NCBI RefSeq assembly: GCF_900167915.1
Contig: NZ_FUYM01000002.1
Coordinates: 186,001-250,000 of the forward strand
Origin: Rhizorhabdus histidinilytica
GTDB lineage: Bacteria > Pseudomonadota > Alphaproteobacteria > Sphingomonadales > Sphingomonadaceae
Direction of reading: 5' to 3'
Length of the DNA stretch: 64,000 nucleotides
Each line of letters starts with the position of its first letter. Position 1 is the first letter of the stretch. Shown in pieces: positions 16,963-25,411 of the stretch. A program made the position numbers and the translations under genes. Below the pieces are notes generated by a model that did not search any database, was not told the origin of the DNA, and worked only from the letters and a program-made list of their open reading frames with translations.

Positions 16963-19356
16963 CTAGTTGAGGAAACGTCCCAGATCGGCCATGTCGACCT
17001 GCACCTCGCGCCGGCCGACATGGTCGGGCTGCGAGACGATGCCGTCCTTCTCCAGCCGCTCGATCAGCCGCGCGGCGGAATTGTAGCCGATGCGGAGCTG
17101 CCGCTGCAGCCAGCTCGTCGAGGCCTTGCGGTTCTCGACGACCAATTGGATCGCGCGGCGATAGGTCTGCGTCTCGGGATCGTCGGGGCCCGACGGGCCG
17201 CCCTCCATCGCGAAGCCGCCGTCCTCGGGTTCCTCGGTCACGGCCTGGATATAGTCGGGGGTGCCCTGCTCGCGCCAATGGTCTGCGACCGCGCGAACCT
17301 CGTCGTCCGATACGAACGGGCCGTGGACGCGGATGATCTGCTTGCCGCCGGCCATGTAGAGCATGTCGCCCTTGCCCAGCAGCTGCTCGGCGCCCTGCTC
17401 GCCCAATATGGTGCGGCTGTCGATCTTGCTGGTGACCTGGAAGCTGATGCGGGTCGGCAGGTTGGCCTTGATCACGCCGGTGATGACGTCGACCGACGGG
17501 CGCTGCGTCGCCATGATCAGGTGGATGCCCGCCGCGCGCGCCTTCTGCGCCAGCCGCTGGATCAGGAATTCGACCTCCTTGCCGGCGGTCATCATCAGGT
17601 CGGCGAGCTCGTCGACGATGACGACGATCTGCGGGAGCGGCTCGAACTCGAGCTTCTCCTCCTCGTAGATCGGCTGGCCGGTCTCGGCGTCGTAGCCGGT
17701 CTGGACGCGGCGGCCGAGCGGCTGGCCCTTGGCCTTCGCCGTGCGCACCCGCTCGTTGAAGCTGGCGAGGCCGCGCACCCCGACCGACGACATCATCCGG
17801 TAGCGGTCCTCCATCTGCTCGACCGCCCATTTGAGCGCGCGCACCGCCTTTTGCGGCTCGGTCACGACCGGGGAGAGCAGGTGGGGGATGTCGTCGTAGA
17901 TGCTGAGTTCGAGCATCTTCGGATCGATCATGATCATCCGGCACTGGTCGGGCGTCAGCCGGTAGAGCAGCGACAGGATCATCGAGTTGATGCCGACCGA
18001 CTTGCCCGATCCGGTGGTGCCGGCGACGAGCAGGTGGGGCATCGGCGCGAGGTCGGCGATCACCGGATCGCCGCCGATATTCTTGCCGAGGACGAGGGCG
18101 AGGCCGCTCGACAGCTCCTCGAACGCGTCGCTGGCGATCAGCTCGGACAGCGACACCGTCTCGCGCTTGGCGTTGGGCAGCTCGATGCCGATCACGGTGC
18201 GGCCTGGGATCACCGCAATGCGCGCCGACATCGCCGACATGTTGCGGGCGATGTCGTCGGCCAGCGCGATCACGCGGCTCGCCTTGATGCCGGCGGCGGG
18301 TTCCAGCTCGTACATGGTGACGACCGGGCCGGGGCGGATCTCGACGATCCGGCCCTTGACGTTGAAGTCGTCGAGCACCGTCTCCAGCAGCCGGGCGTTG
18401 CGCTCCAGCGCCGCCTTGTCGATCGTCCTGCCCGAGGAGGGCGGCGCCGGCGACAGCAGCGACAGGCTGGGCAGCTTATAGGTGTCGCCGAGCGGCAGCG
18501 AGCTCTGCCGCTCGCGCGCGACCGCCTTGGCCGAGGGGGCGGCCGCCTTCTTGCGGTCGGCGATGACGGGCGGCGGCGCCGGTTCCTCCTCCTCGTCGAT
18601 CGGCGCGTGGCGCGGCGGGCGGACGGGGAGGGGCGCCTTGTCGATCGTCTCGATATCGTCGGCGTCGAAGGGGATCTCGTCCTCGTCATAGGGCTCGGAC
18701 GGGCGGCGCGCATAGGCGCCGCGCCGGAACAGCCAGTCGCGCTCGTCGGCCATCAGGCCAAGGCCCCAGACCCATAGCGACAGGCCGAGGATGGCGAGCA
18801 GCGCGGCGCTGCCGAGACGCGCGCCATTGGCGATCACCGGATCGGCGATCTGATCGAGGCCGAGACGGGCGAGCGCGGCGCCGGCCAGGCCGAGGCTGCC
18901 GCCGAAGCCGGCGGGCAGGCCGGCAACCGATCCGCCCCGGAACAACCCCAGACCGATTCCGATCACCGCGACCGCGCACAGCGCGATGGCGAGCGAGCGG
19001 CCCCAGCGCCCGACCGGATGGCCACGCCACAGCCGCAGTCCCCAGACCAGCCCGAGCGGCAGGACGAGCGCGACGGCCGGCCCGAAGATGCTGAGCGCGA
19101 GGTCGGCGATCCACGCACCGACCGGGCCGAAGACGTTCTGCGAAGGGCCGCCGGCCGCCGTGTTCATCGACGGATCGGTGACATGATAGCTGGCGAGGAC
19201 GAAGCCGGACGCGATCGTCCCGCCGATCAGCGCGATCGCGGCGCAGATCGATCCGGCGCGGCGGCCGAGCCCTGCCAGCGCCGCGCGCCAGCCGCCCGGC
19301 TCCGCCGCCGTCGGTACGACCTCTTCCCCCGCGATCCTGATGCTGCGACTTGCCAT
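16963..19356 (-). CDS. ftsK: DNA translocase FtsK
   Basis: 797 residues. The N-terminal 200 residues carry four or so membrane segments. A charged linker follows, then the motor with Walker A GTTGSGKS (about 446-453), Walker B IVVIVDELADLMM (about 575-587) and ATQRPSVDVITG. The C-terminal gamma winged-helix domain has SWLQRQLRIGYNSAARL, which reads KOPS DNA sequences. It pumps chromosomal DNA at the division septum and activates XerCD dimer resolution. The length is normal for alphaproteobacteria with a short linker. Confidence 0.96.
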   Translation of the reverse strand: MASRSIRIAGEEVVPTAAEPGGWRAALAGLGRRAGSICAAIALIGGTIASGFVLASYHVTDPSMNTAAGGPSQNVFGPVGAWIADLALSIFGPAVALVLPLGLVWGLRLWRGHPVGRWGRSLAIALCAVAVIGIGLGLFRGGSVAGLPAGFGGSLGLAGAALARLGLDQIADPVIANGARLGSAALLAILGLSLWVWGLGLMADERDWLFRRGAYARRPSEPYDEDEIPFDADDIETIDKAPLPVRPPRHAPIDEEEEPAPPPVIADRKKAAAPSAKAVARERQSSLPLGDTYKLPSLSLLSPAPPSSGRTIDKAALERNARLLETVLDDFNVKGRIVEIRPGPVVTMYELEPAAGIKASRVIALADDIARNMSAMSARIAVIPGRTVIGIELPNAKRETVSLSELIASDAFEELSSGLALVLGKNIGGDPVIADLAPMPHLLVAGTTGSGKSVGINSMILSLLYRLTPDQCRMIMIDPKMLELSIYDDIPHLLSPVVTEPQKAVRALKWAVEQMEDRYRMMSSVGVRGLASFNERVRTAKAKGQPLGRRVQTGYDAETGQPIYEEEKLEFEPLPQIVVIVDELADLMMTAGKEVEFLIQRLAQKARAAGIHLIMATQRPSVDVITGVIKANLPTRISFQVTSKIDSRTILGEQGAEQLLGKGDMLYMAGGKQIIRVHGPFVSDDEVRAVADHWREQGTPDYIQAVTEEPEDGGFAMEGGPSGPDDPETQTYRRAIQLVVENRKASTSWLQRQLRIGYNSAARLIERLEKDGIVSQPDHVGRREVQVDMADLGRFLN

Positions 19357-19430
19357 GGCCCAAGAATCCCATAGCGCGGAGTCGCGGTCAAGCGACGGCC
19401 CGATCGGCCCGTCTCATCGCCCCCAAGCCG

Positions 19431-19516
19431 TCACCCCGGCGGAGGCCGGGGTCTCAGAAGAGTCGCGCGACCTCCCATCCGTCCCAGCCTCCTGAGACCC
19501 CGGCCTCCGCCGGGTG
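19431..19516. repeat. Intergenic inverted repeat, CCCCGGCGGAGGCCGGGG family
   Basis: TCACCCCGGCGGAGGCCGGG at 19431-19450 continues to GGTCTCAG (to 19457). It is answered by CTGAGACCCCGGCCTCCGCC from 19491 to 19510, continuing to 19516. Each arm can also fold on itself. It lies between divergent ftsK and the UbiH-type gene; the 214-bp gap holds little else that I can identify. It resembles dispersed sphingomonad palindromes. Confidence 0.8.
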
Positions 19517-19570
19517 GCGATTGCGGTTAGGTGGTGGCATGTCCGCCGCCGACGCCCTAAAGCGGGTCCC

Positions 19571-20791
19571 ATGGAACGGCAGGACGTCATCATTCTCGGC
19601 GGGGGCCTGGTCGGCCTCACCCTCGGTATCGCGCTCGCGCGGCACGGCATCAGGGCGGCGGTGATCGATCCCGCCGATCCCGACAAGGTGCTGGCGAGCG
19701 GCTTCGACGGTCGCGCCTCGGCCGTGGCGAGCGCGCCGTGGCGGATGCTCGACGCGATCGGCGTCGGCGCGCATCTCCAGGGCCGCGGCTGCCCGATCGA
19801 CGCGATCCGGGTGCAGGACGGCCTCAGCCCCGAAAGCCTGATCTTCGAGCCGTCGGCGGATGATGGCGCGCTCGGCCATATGTTCGAGAATCGCGACCTG
19901 CGCATCGCGCTCGACACCACGGCGCGCGCGGCCGACGGGCTGACCCTGCTGCGTCCCGCCCGCCCGGTCGACGTCCACCGCGATTTGGACGGGGTGCGCG
20001 TCACGCTGGCTGACGGTCGCGAAGTCGAGGGATCGCTGCTGATCGGCGCCGAGGGCCGCCAGTCGCCGACCCGCGAGGCCGCCGGCATCACCTGCGCTCG
20101 CTGGAGCTACGACCATGTCGCGATGATCGCTTCGATCGCGCATGAGAAGCCGCACGGCAACGTCGCCTATGAGATCTTCTATACGACCGGCCCGTTCGCG
20201 ATCCTGCCGCTGGTCGACGATGCCGAGGGGCGTCACCGCTCGGCGCTGGTCTGGACCGTCGACAAGAAGCACGCCCCGGCGATGCTGGGCCTGCCCGACC
20301 GCGCCTATCAGGCCGAGGCGGAGAAGCGGATGGGCGGCATGCTCGGCAAGGTGTCGCTGATCTCGCCGCGCTCCTCCTATCCGCTCGGCTTCCACCATGC
20401 CGCGCGGATCACCGACACGCGCCTCGCCCTCGTCGGCGATGCCGCGCACGGCATCCACCCGATCGCCGGCCAGGGCGTCAACCTCGGCTATCGCGACGTC
20501 GCGGCGCTGACCGAGGTGCTGGTCGAGGGGATGCGTCTCGGCCTCGATCCGGGCGATGCCCAGCTCCTCGCCCGCTACCAGCGCTGGCGCAGCCTCGACA
20601 GCTTCATGGTCGCGGCCTCGACCGACGGCCTGACCCGCCTGTTCGGCATCCCCGGCCGCACCGCCCGCACCGTGCGCCGCATCGGCCTCGGCGCGGTCCA
20701 GCGGCTCGGCCCGCTCAAGGGCCGCTTCATGGCCGAGGCGCGGGGCGAGACGGGCAAGTTGCCCCGGCTGCTGCAGGGCATGGCGATCTGA
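19571..20791 (+). CDS. UbiH/UbiF/Coq6-family FAD-dependent hydroxylase
   Basis: 406 residues from MERQDVIILGGGLVG. The dinucleotide-binding GGGLVG is at residues 10-15, the DG fingerprint region in the middle, and the FAD ribityl motif GDAAHGIHPIAGQGVNLG near 288-305. These mark the ubiquinone-ring hydroxylases of the aromatic hydroxylase superfamily. It probably hydroxylates a ubiquinone precursor; which ring position (UbiH, UbiF or UbiI type) cannot be decided without alignment. The stop codon is followed after 9 bp by a G10 tract and the Mrr-type gene. Confidence 0.9.
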   Translation: MERQDVIILGGGLVGLTLGIALARHGIRAAVIDPADPDKVLASGFDGRASAVASAPWRMLDAIGVGAHLQGRGCPIDAIRVQDGLSPESLIFEPSADDGALGHMFENRDLRIALDTTARAADGLTLLRPARPVDVHRDLDGVRVTLADGREVEGSLLIGAEGRQSPTREAAGITCARWSYDHVAMIASIAHEKPHGNVAYEIFYTTGPFAILPLVDDAEGRHRSALVWTVDKKHAPAMLGLPDRAYQAEAEKRMGGMLGKVSLISPRSSYPLGFHHAARITDTRLALVGDAAHGIHPIAGQGVNLGYRDVAALTEVLVEGMRLGLDPGDAQLLARYQRWRSLDSFMVAASTDGLTRLFGIPGRTARTVRRIGLGAVQRLGPLKGRFMAEARGETGKLPRLLQGMAI

Positions 20792-20800
20792 GAAGGCTGC

Positions 20801-20817
20801 GGGGGGGGGGAGAATTG
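20801..20817 (+). promoter_or_regulatory. G10 homopolymer forming the ribosome binding site before a TTG start
   Basis: Ten consecutive G (20801-20810), then AGAA, then the TTG start at 20815. The run itself supplies the Shine-Dalgarno sequence, so slippage would change its length or spacing. It lies after the UbiH stop and so affects only translation of the Mrr-type gene. Confidence 0.55.
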
Positions 20818-21720
20818 GCCAATATCACGCGACGCCGCACGGGGGAGTTCCTGCGCAAACTCTTCGAATTGCTGATGGTGGAACCGGAAGGAATGCCGGC
20901 AGCCGCTGCAATTGACGCGGTTCGAGACGCCGTGCCGCTGACCGATTTCGAAGCAGGACAATATTCGTCCGGTGGTCAAAGATTCGAGAAAATCGTGCGC
21001 TTTGCGACTGTGGACTGTGCCAAGGCTGGCTGGTTACACAAGAACAAGGGTATTTGGAGTATCACGGAGGCAGGCCAAAAGGCCTATGCGCAATATCCGG
21101 ATCCCGAGGTGTTCTACAGGGAAGCCTGCCGGCTTTACGCGATTTGGAGGGGCCAGCGCGATAAGTCCGCTGTCAAGCCTGGTGAGGCGGCGGCGCCGGA
21201 GGCGATCGAAGAAGCGGCGGAAAAATTGAGCGTTACCGTGGAGGAAGCGCTCGACCATGCCTGGGCCGAAATCTCAACCTTTCTACACTCAGCAGATCCA
21301 TTTGAATTTCAGGAAATGGTCGCCGACCTCCTGAGGGGGATGGGGTATCATGTTTCGTGGGTTTCCCCGCCGGGGAAAGACAACGGGGTGGATGTGATAG
21401 CCTTCGCCGATCCGTTCGGCGTGACGGGTCCGCGGATCAAGGCGCAGGTCAAACGATGGCAGCAAAAGGTCGATAGCGACGGGTTGAAGTCATTTCTTGC
21501 GACGCTGACCAGCGGTGACGTCGGCATCTACATCTGCCTGGCCGGCTTCACCAGAGATGCGCAGGACTATGCGCGCAATCAGGAAACCAGGCGCGTGACG
21601 CTTATTGACGCACGGCGGTTTTTCGACCTGTGGGTGGAAAATTATGCCAGCCTGGCTGACGAGGCCCGCCGTCGCCTGCCTGTTGTGCCGGTCTATTTTC
21701 TTGCGCCTAGGGAGGGATAG
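20815..21720 (+). CDS. Mrr-type restriction endonuclease
   Basis: 301 residues from a TTG start. An N-terminal Mrr_N-like winged helix (about 1-95, with WSITEAGQKAYAQYP) precedes a catalytic domain: FEFQEMVADLLRGMGY, GKDNGVDVIAF (Asp about 189-192) and IKAQVKRW (Gln-x-Lys about 211-213). This gives the D-QxK form of the PD-(D/E)XK nuclease site used by Mrr enzymes, which cut methylated DNA. Its base composition is visibly lower in GC than its neighbours, consistent with acquisition by transfer. No methyltransferase is adjacent, as expected for a modification-dependent enzyme. Confidence 0.88.
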   Translation: MANITRRRTGEFLRKLFELLMVEPEGMPAAAAIDAVRDAVPLTDFEAGQYSSGGQRFEKIVRFATVDCAKAGWLHKNKGIWSITEAGQKAYAQYPDPEVFYREACRLYAIWRGQRDKSAVKPGEAAAPEAIEEAAEKLSVTVEEALDHAWAEISTFLHSADPFEFQEMVADLLRGMGYHVSWVSPPGKDNGVDVIAFADPFGVTGPRIKAQVKRWQQKVDSDGLKSFLATLTSGDVGIYICLAGFTRDAQDYARNQETRRVTLIDARRFFDLWVENYASLADEARRRLPVVPVYFLAPREG

Positions 21721-21726
21721 CCCCCG

Positions 21727-21915
21727 TCAGGGCTCATCCAGCCGCCGCGCTTCCTCGAACAGCATGACCGGAACGCCGGCGCGGATCGGGAAGGCGAGGC
21801 CGGCGGCTTCGGAGACCAACTCCCCGGCCGCCTCGTCATAACGCAGCGGCGTGCGCGTCACCGGGCAGACCAGGATCGCGAGCAGATCGGGGTCGAGCCC
21901 CGGCCCGGCCGTCAT
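21727..21915 (-). CDS. Trm112-like/UPF0434 small protein
   Basis: 62 residues. [20 protein letters not shown] and [14 protein letters not shown] are the conserved halves of the Trm112/UPF0434 fold. One cysteine of the usual zinc set is visible in LVCP; the second pair is absent, as in many bacterial members. The start overlaps the end of the LON-domain gene by 4 bp. It probably supports a partner methyltransferase or has a chaperone-like role; the partner is unknown. Confidence 0.9.
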   Translation of the reverse strand: MTAGPGLDPDLLAILVCPVTRTPLRYDEAAGELVSEAAGLAFPIRAGVPVMLFEEARRLDEP

Positions 21916-22526
21916 TGCAGCGTCGCCGGCTCGTCGTCGCCGCGCCGGAAGAAGCCGAGGAACTGGGCGAGCAGGTCGGCGCGGTCGGCCAGCGTCCGGG
22001 CTTCGAGCAGTGCCTGCTTGGCGGCGCTGTCAAACGGCGCGATCGCGGATATGGCGTTGACCAGCGTTTCGTCATCGAGCCGACTGACCCCGGTCCAGTC
22101 GACCGCGACGCCGCGGCTGTCGGCGAAGCGGCGTGCCTCGCGCTCGATCTCGGCGCGGACGATGCTGGGCAGCGCGTCGGGCGCCACGGCGTCGTCGAAT
22201 GCGGTCAGGTCCGCCTCGACCTGCCGGAACGGCGTCGCGACGTCGAGTTCGCGCAGCAGGCGGAAGCGGGTGAGGCCTTCGAGGACGATGTTGAAGCGGC
22301 CGTCGTCGAGCCGCTCGACCTCGCGGATATGGCCGACGCAGCCGACGTCGAACAGCGTCGGCGGCTCGCGGTCGTCGCGCGGCTGGATCATCGAGACGCG
22401 GCGGTCGCGCGCCAGCGCGTCGGTGACGAGCGCGCGGTAGCGCGGCTCGAAGATGTGCAGCGGCAGATGGCCGCGCGGGAATAGCAGCGCGCCCGCCAGC
22501 GGGAAGATCGACAGGCGCTCGGCCAT
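21912..22526 (-). CDS. LON substrate-binding-domain protein
   Basis: 204 residues from [17 protein letters not shown]; a longer frame is possible but runs into the thioredoxin gene. [20 protein letters not shown] and GLTRFRLL are typical of the Lon N-terminal (LAN) domain. No ATPase or protease domain follows, so it is a stand-alone domain, possibly an adaptor or protein-quality factor. It sits in a tight three-gene group with the thioredoxin/TPR gene upstream and the Trm112-like gene downstream. Confidence 0.9.
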   Translation of the reverse strand: MAERLSIFPLAGALLFPRGHLPLHIFEPRYRALVTDALARDRRVSMIQPRDDREPPTLFDVGCVGHIREVERLDDGRFNIVLEGLTRFRLLRELDVATPFRQVEADLTAFDDAVAPDALPSIVRAEIEREARRFADSRGVAVDWTGVSRLDDETLVNAISAIAPFDSAAKQALLEARTLADRADLLAQFLGFFRRGDDEPATLQ

Positions 22527-22537
22527 GATCGCGGCCG

Positions 22538-23464
22538 TCAGGTGAACAGCAGCGCCGACAGGCGCCGCCGCTGCTCGCGCACCCACGGATCCTCGAGCCC
22601 GACCACTTCGAGCAGCTTGAGCAGCCGCTGCCGCGCCGCATCCTCATTCCAGGCGCGATCGCGGGCGATGATCTCGAGCAGGTTGTCGGCGGCGCCGTCG
22701 CGGTCACCGGCCGCCATCAGCCCGCCGGCCAGCTCGAAGCGCGCCTCATGGTCGTCGGGGTTCGCCGCGACCCTGGCGCGCAGCGGGCCGAGATCGTCGA
22801 CCGGGGCGGCCTCGCGGGCGAGCGCGACGGCCGCCTGGGCCCGCGCGATCGGCGCCTCCTTGGCCTTTTCGGGCGGAAGCTGGGCGAGCAGCGCCTCGGC
22901 CTCGTCGACCTGGCCGGCCTTGACCATCGCACGGGCGAGTCCGCTGATCACCTCGACATCGTCGGGCGCCATCTCGACGAGTTGGCCGAACACCGACAGC
23001 GCGCGCTCGACGTCGCCGGCTTCCAGCACCTCCTCGCCCATCGCGATCAGCGGAGCGATGTCCTCATGCATCTTGTCGGCGGCGCCCTGGATCGGCAGCT
23101 GGCGCAGGATCTGGTCCAGCATCTGCTTGAGCTGGCTCTCGCTGCGCGCCTGGGTGAGGTCCGCGACGAGCTGTCCCTGGAACAGCGCGTAGACGGTGGG
23201 GATCGACTGGACGCGGAACTGCGCCGCGATCATCTTCTGCTCGTCGACATTGATCTTGGCGAGGACGACGCCCTTGTCGGCATAGTCGGCGGCGACCTTT
23301 TCGAGCACCGGTGCCAGCGCCTTGCACGGCCCGCACCATTCGGCCCAGAAATCGAGGATGACGAGCGACGTCATCGACGGTTCGACGACATCGCGCTTGA
23401 ACGCCTCGATCGCTTCCCGATCCGCCGCGCTCATCCCCAGGGTTGCCACCGATGATTCTCCCAC
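22538..23464 (-). CDS. Thioredoxin-domain/TPR co-chaperone, YbbN (CnoX)-like
   Basis: 308 residues from a GTG; a second GTG five codons in or an ATG at codon 11 are alternatives. The thioredoxin domain has FWAEWCGPCKAL with Cys44 and Cys47, then VAKINVDEQ-type sequence and a cis-Pro loop QSIPTVYALF. The rest is helical repeats of the YbbN type (DVERALSVFGQLVEMAPDD, AGDRDGAADNLLEII). CnoX-type proteins protect substrates from oxidation and pass them to GroEL or DnaK. The CGPC active site is intact, so reductase activity is possible. Confidence 0.9.
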   Translation of the reverse strand: MGESSVATLGMSAADREAIEAFKRDVVEPSMTSLVILDFWAEWCGPCKALAPVLEKVAADYADKGVVLAKINVDEQKMIAAQFRVQSIPTVYALFQGQLVADLTQARSESQLKQMLDQILRQLPIQGAADKMHEDIAPLIAMGEEVLEAGDVERALSVFGQLVEMAPDDVEVISGLARAMVKAGQVDEAEALLAQLPPEKAKEAPIARAQAAVALAREAAPVDDLGPLRARVAANPDDHEARFELAGGLMAAGDRDGAADNLLEIIARDRAWNEDAARQRLLKLLEVVGLEDPWVREQRRRLSALLFT

Positions 23465-23610
23465 ATGCCCTTTTCGTGTCCCCTTATGTGGGACGCCGCC
23501 CGCTTATGCCAAGGCCTCGAAACTTTTTCGAGAATCAGGCTTGCGGAGGGAGGACCCCCACGCTAATAGCCGCGCCTCGACGGCAGGCATGGCCCGCCGG
23601 AGACGCCAGA

Positions 23611-23685
23611 GCGGGCGTAGCTCAGGGGTAGAGCACAACCTTGCCAAGGTTGGGGTCGAGGGTTCGAATCCCTTCGCCCGCTCCA
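23611..23685 (+). tRNA. tRNA-Gly (anticodon GCC)
   Basis: The cloverleaf reads directly: acceptor GCGGGCG pairs perfectly with CGCCCGC, the D arm is GCTC/GAGC, the anticodon stem CAACC/GGTTG encloses loop TTGCCAA with anticodon GCC at 23643-23645, and the T arm is GAGGG-TTCGAAT-CCCTT. The 3' end TCCA is encoded, giving 75 nt. Confidence 0.98.
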
Positions 23686-23692
23686 GTTTTCC

Positions 23693-23711
23693 GGGGTTTT
23701 TGACAAACCCC
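23693..23711 (+). terminator. Weak hairpin downstream of tRNA-Gly
   Basis: GGGGTTT (23693-23699) and AAACCCC (23705-23711) form a 7-bp stem with a 5-nt loop, 8 bp after the tRNA. No clear U-run follows, so termination or 3'-end processing is only a possibility. Confidence 0.4.
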
Positions 23712-23875
23712 CTTCCTGAAAACCGATGATGTTTCCTGTCCGGTCCTGTTCGGATGGCGATCGTCATCATGCTCGCATGGCATGGCGATGCGGGCCGCAC
23801 GGCATGCGCCGCCATTCGTCTGGAACCCGCCATGCGGCCCAGGCCGTTTCGGGCCCGGGCCGATAGAGCACGATC

Positions 23876-25384
23876 CTAGCCTTCGTCGAGCATCACGCCC
23901 GCGCGGATCACCGTGTGCGACAATATCCCCTCATGGCCCAGCTCGAAGCCGACGCCCGATTGCTTGGTGCCGCCGAAGGGCAGCGAGAGGTCGAGGATAT
24001 TGTGGGTGTTGATCCACACCGTGCCGGCCTTCAGCCGCTCGAAATAACGGTTGGCGGTCCGCAGCCCCTCCGTCCAGATGCTGGCGCCGAGGCCGAAGGC
24101 GGTGTCGTTGGCGATGCGCAGCGCCTCCTCGTCGTCCCGGAACGGGAAGGCGCACAGCACCGGGCCGAAGATCTCCTGCTGCACCGTGGGATGGCCATGG
24201 TCGAGGCCGGTGATCACCGCCGGGGTGAAATAGCTCCCGCTGCCCTCGACGATCTCGCCGCCGATGACCTGCGCCCCGGACTCGCGGGCGCGGTCGACAT
24301 GGCCGGCGACGCGGGCGCGGTGGTCGGCGCTGACCAGCGGACCCATCATCGACGCCGGGTCGAGCCCCGGCCCGAGCCGGATCGACGCCGCGATCTCGGC
24401 GACGCCGGCGACCACCCGGTCGAAATGCTTTGCATGGATCAGCGCACGCGATCCGGCGCAGCAATTCTGCCCGGAATTGCCGTAGATCGCCCAGGCCGCG
24501 CCGGGGATCGCCTTTTCGAGATCTGCGTCCTCGGCGATGATCAGCGGCGATTTGCCGCCCAGTTCGAGATTATAATGCTTGAAGCTGCGGGCGGCCTGCT
24601 CGGCGATGATCTGGCCGACCCGGGTCGAGCCGGTGAAGTTGATCTTGTCGACCCCGGGATGCTCGATCAGCGCCCGGCCGGTGACCTCCCCGGTGCCGGT
24701 GACGACGTTGACGACGCCCGGCGGAACCCCCGCCGCGTCGCACAGCTCGGCGAGCCGCAGCGCGGTGAGCGAGGTCAGCTCGGACGGCTTGAGGACGATG
24801 GTGCAGCCCGTCGCCAGCACCGGCGCCAGCTTCCACACCGCCTGACAGAGCGGCACGTTCCACGGCGTGATCGCGGCGACGACGCCGACCGGGAAGCGCC
24901 GCGTGAAGCCGTTGAAGCGCAGGTTCGGCAGATAGGGGACCGAAAGGTCCATCGTCTCGCCATGGAGCTTGGTCGCCCAGCCCGCCATGTAGCGCAGCGT
25001 GTGAACCGACAGGTCGGCGTCGAACAGGCGGGTGTTGGCGATCAGCTTGCCGCTGTTGACGGTCTCGATCTCGGCCAGCGACGATGCTTCGTCGCGAATC
25101 AGATCGGCCAGGCGGAGCATGATCTCCTCGCGCTGGTGCGGGCGCATCCGTGCCCAGGCCGGATCCTCCAGTGCACGCCGCGCCGCCTTCACCGCGGCGT
25201 CGACGTCGGCCGCGCTCGCCTGCGCGATGCGGCCGACCTCCTGTCCGCTGCTCGGATCGGTCACCGGCAGCGTCTCGCCGCGCTCGGCGGCGCGCCATTC
25301 TCCGTCGATGAACAGCCCCTTGGTGCCGCCGATGAACTCGCGTGCCTTCGTGCTCAGCCGCGAAAGGTCGTTGGCCGTCGTCAT
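23876..25384 (-). CDS. NAD(P)+-dependent aldehyde dehydrogenase
   Basis: 502 residues. Motifs in order: ITPWNVPLCQAVWKLAP (about 165), FTGSTRVGQ (about 248), the general-base Glu in LELGGKS (about 273), the catalytic Cys in GQNCCAGSR (about 306) and ELGHEG at the C-terminus. It oxidises an aldehyde to an acid in the cytosol. The gene follows the APC permease by 27 bp on the same strand, so both are transcribed from the promoter near the LysR box at 26952. Aldehydes could come from the amine oxidase or amidohydrolase steps of the same locus. Specificity unknown. Confidence 0.95.
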   Translation of the reverse strand: MTTANDLSRLSTKAREFIGGTKGLFIDGEWRAAERGETLPVTDPSSGQEVGRIAQASAADVDAAVKAARRALEDPAWARMRPHQREEIMLRLADLIRDEASSLAEIETVNSGKLIANTRLFDADLSVHTLRYMAGWATKLHGETMDLSVPYLPNLRFNGFTRRFPVGVVAAITPWNVPLCQAVWKLAPVLATGCTIVLKPSELTSLTALRLAELCDAAGVPPGVVNVVTGTGEVTGRALIEHPGVDKINFTGSTRVGQIIAEQAARSFKHYNLELGGKSPLIIAEDADLEKAIPGAAWAIYGNSGQNCCAGSRALIHAKHFDRVVAGVAEIAASIRLGPGLDPASMMGPLVSADHRARVAGHVDRARESGAQVIGGEIVEGSGSYFTPAVITGLDHGHPTVQQEIFGPVLCAFPFRDDEEALRIANDTAFGLGASIWTEGLRTANRYFERLKAGTVWINTHNILDLSLPFGGTKQSGVGFELGHEGILSHTVIRAGVMLDEG

Positions 25385-25411
25385 GGGATCGTCTCCTGAT
25401 ATGTCGTGCGT

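Noticed and set aside
16798-18777. A 659-codon open frame antisense to ftsK
   Set aside because: FtsK motifs on the minus strand are complete, and the antisense product is rich in Arg/Asp/His with no recognisable domain.
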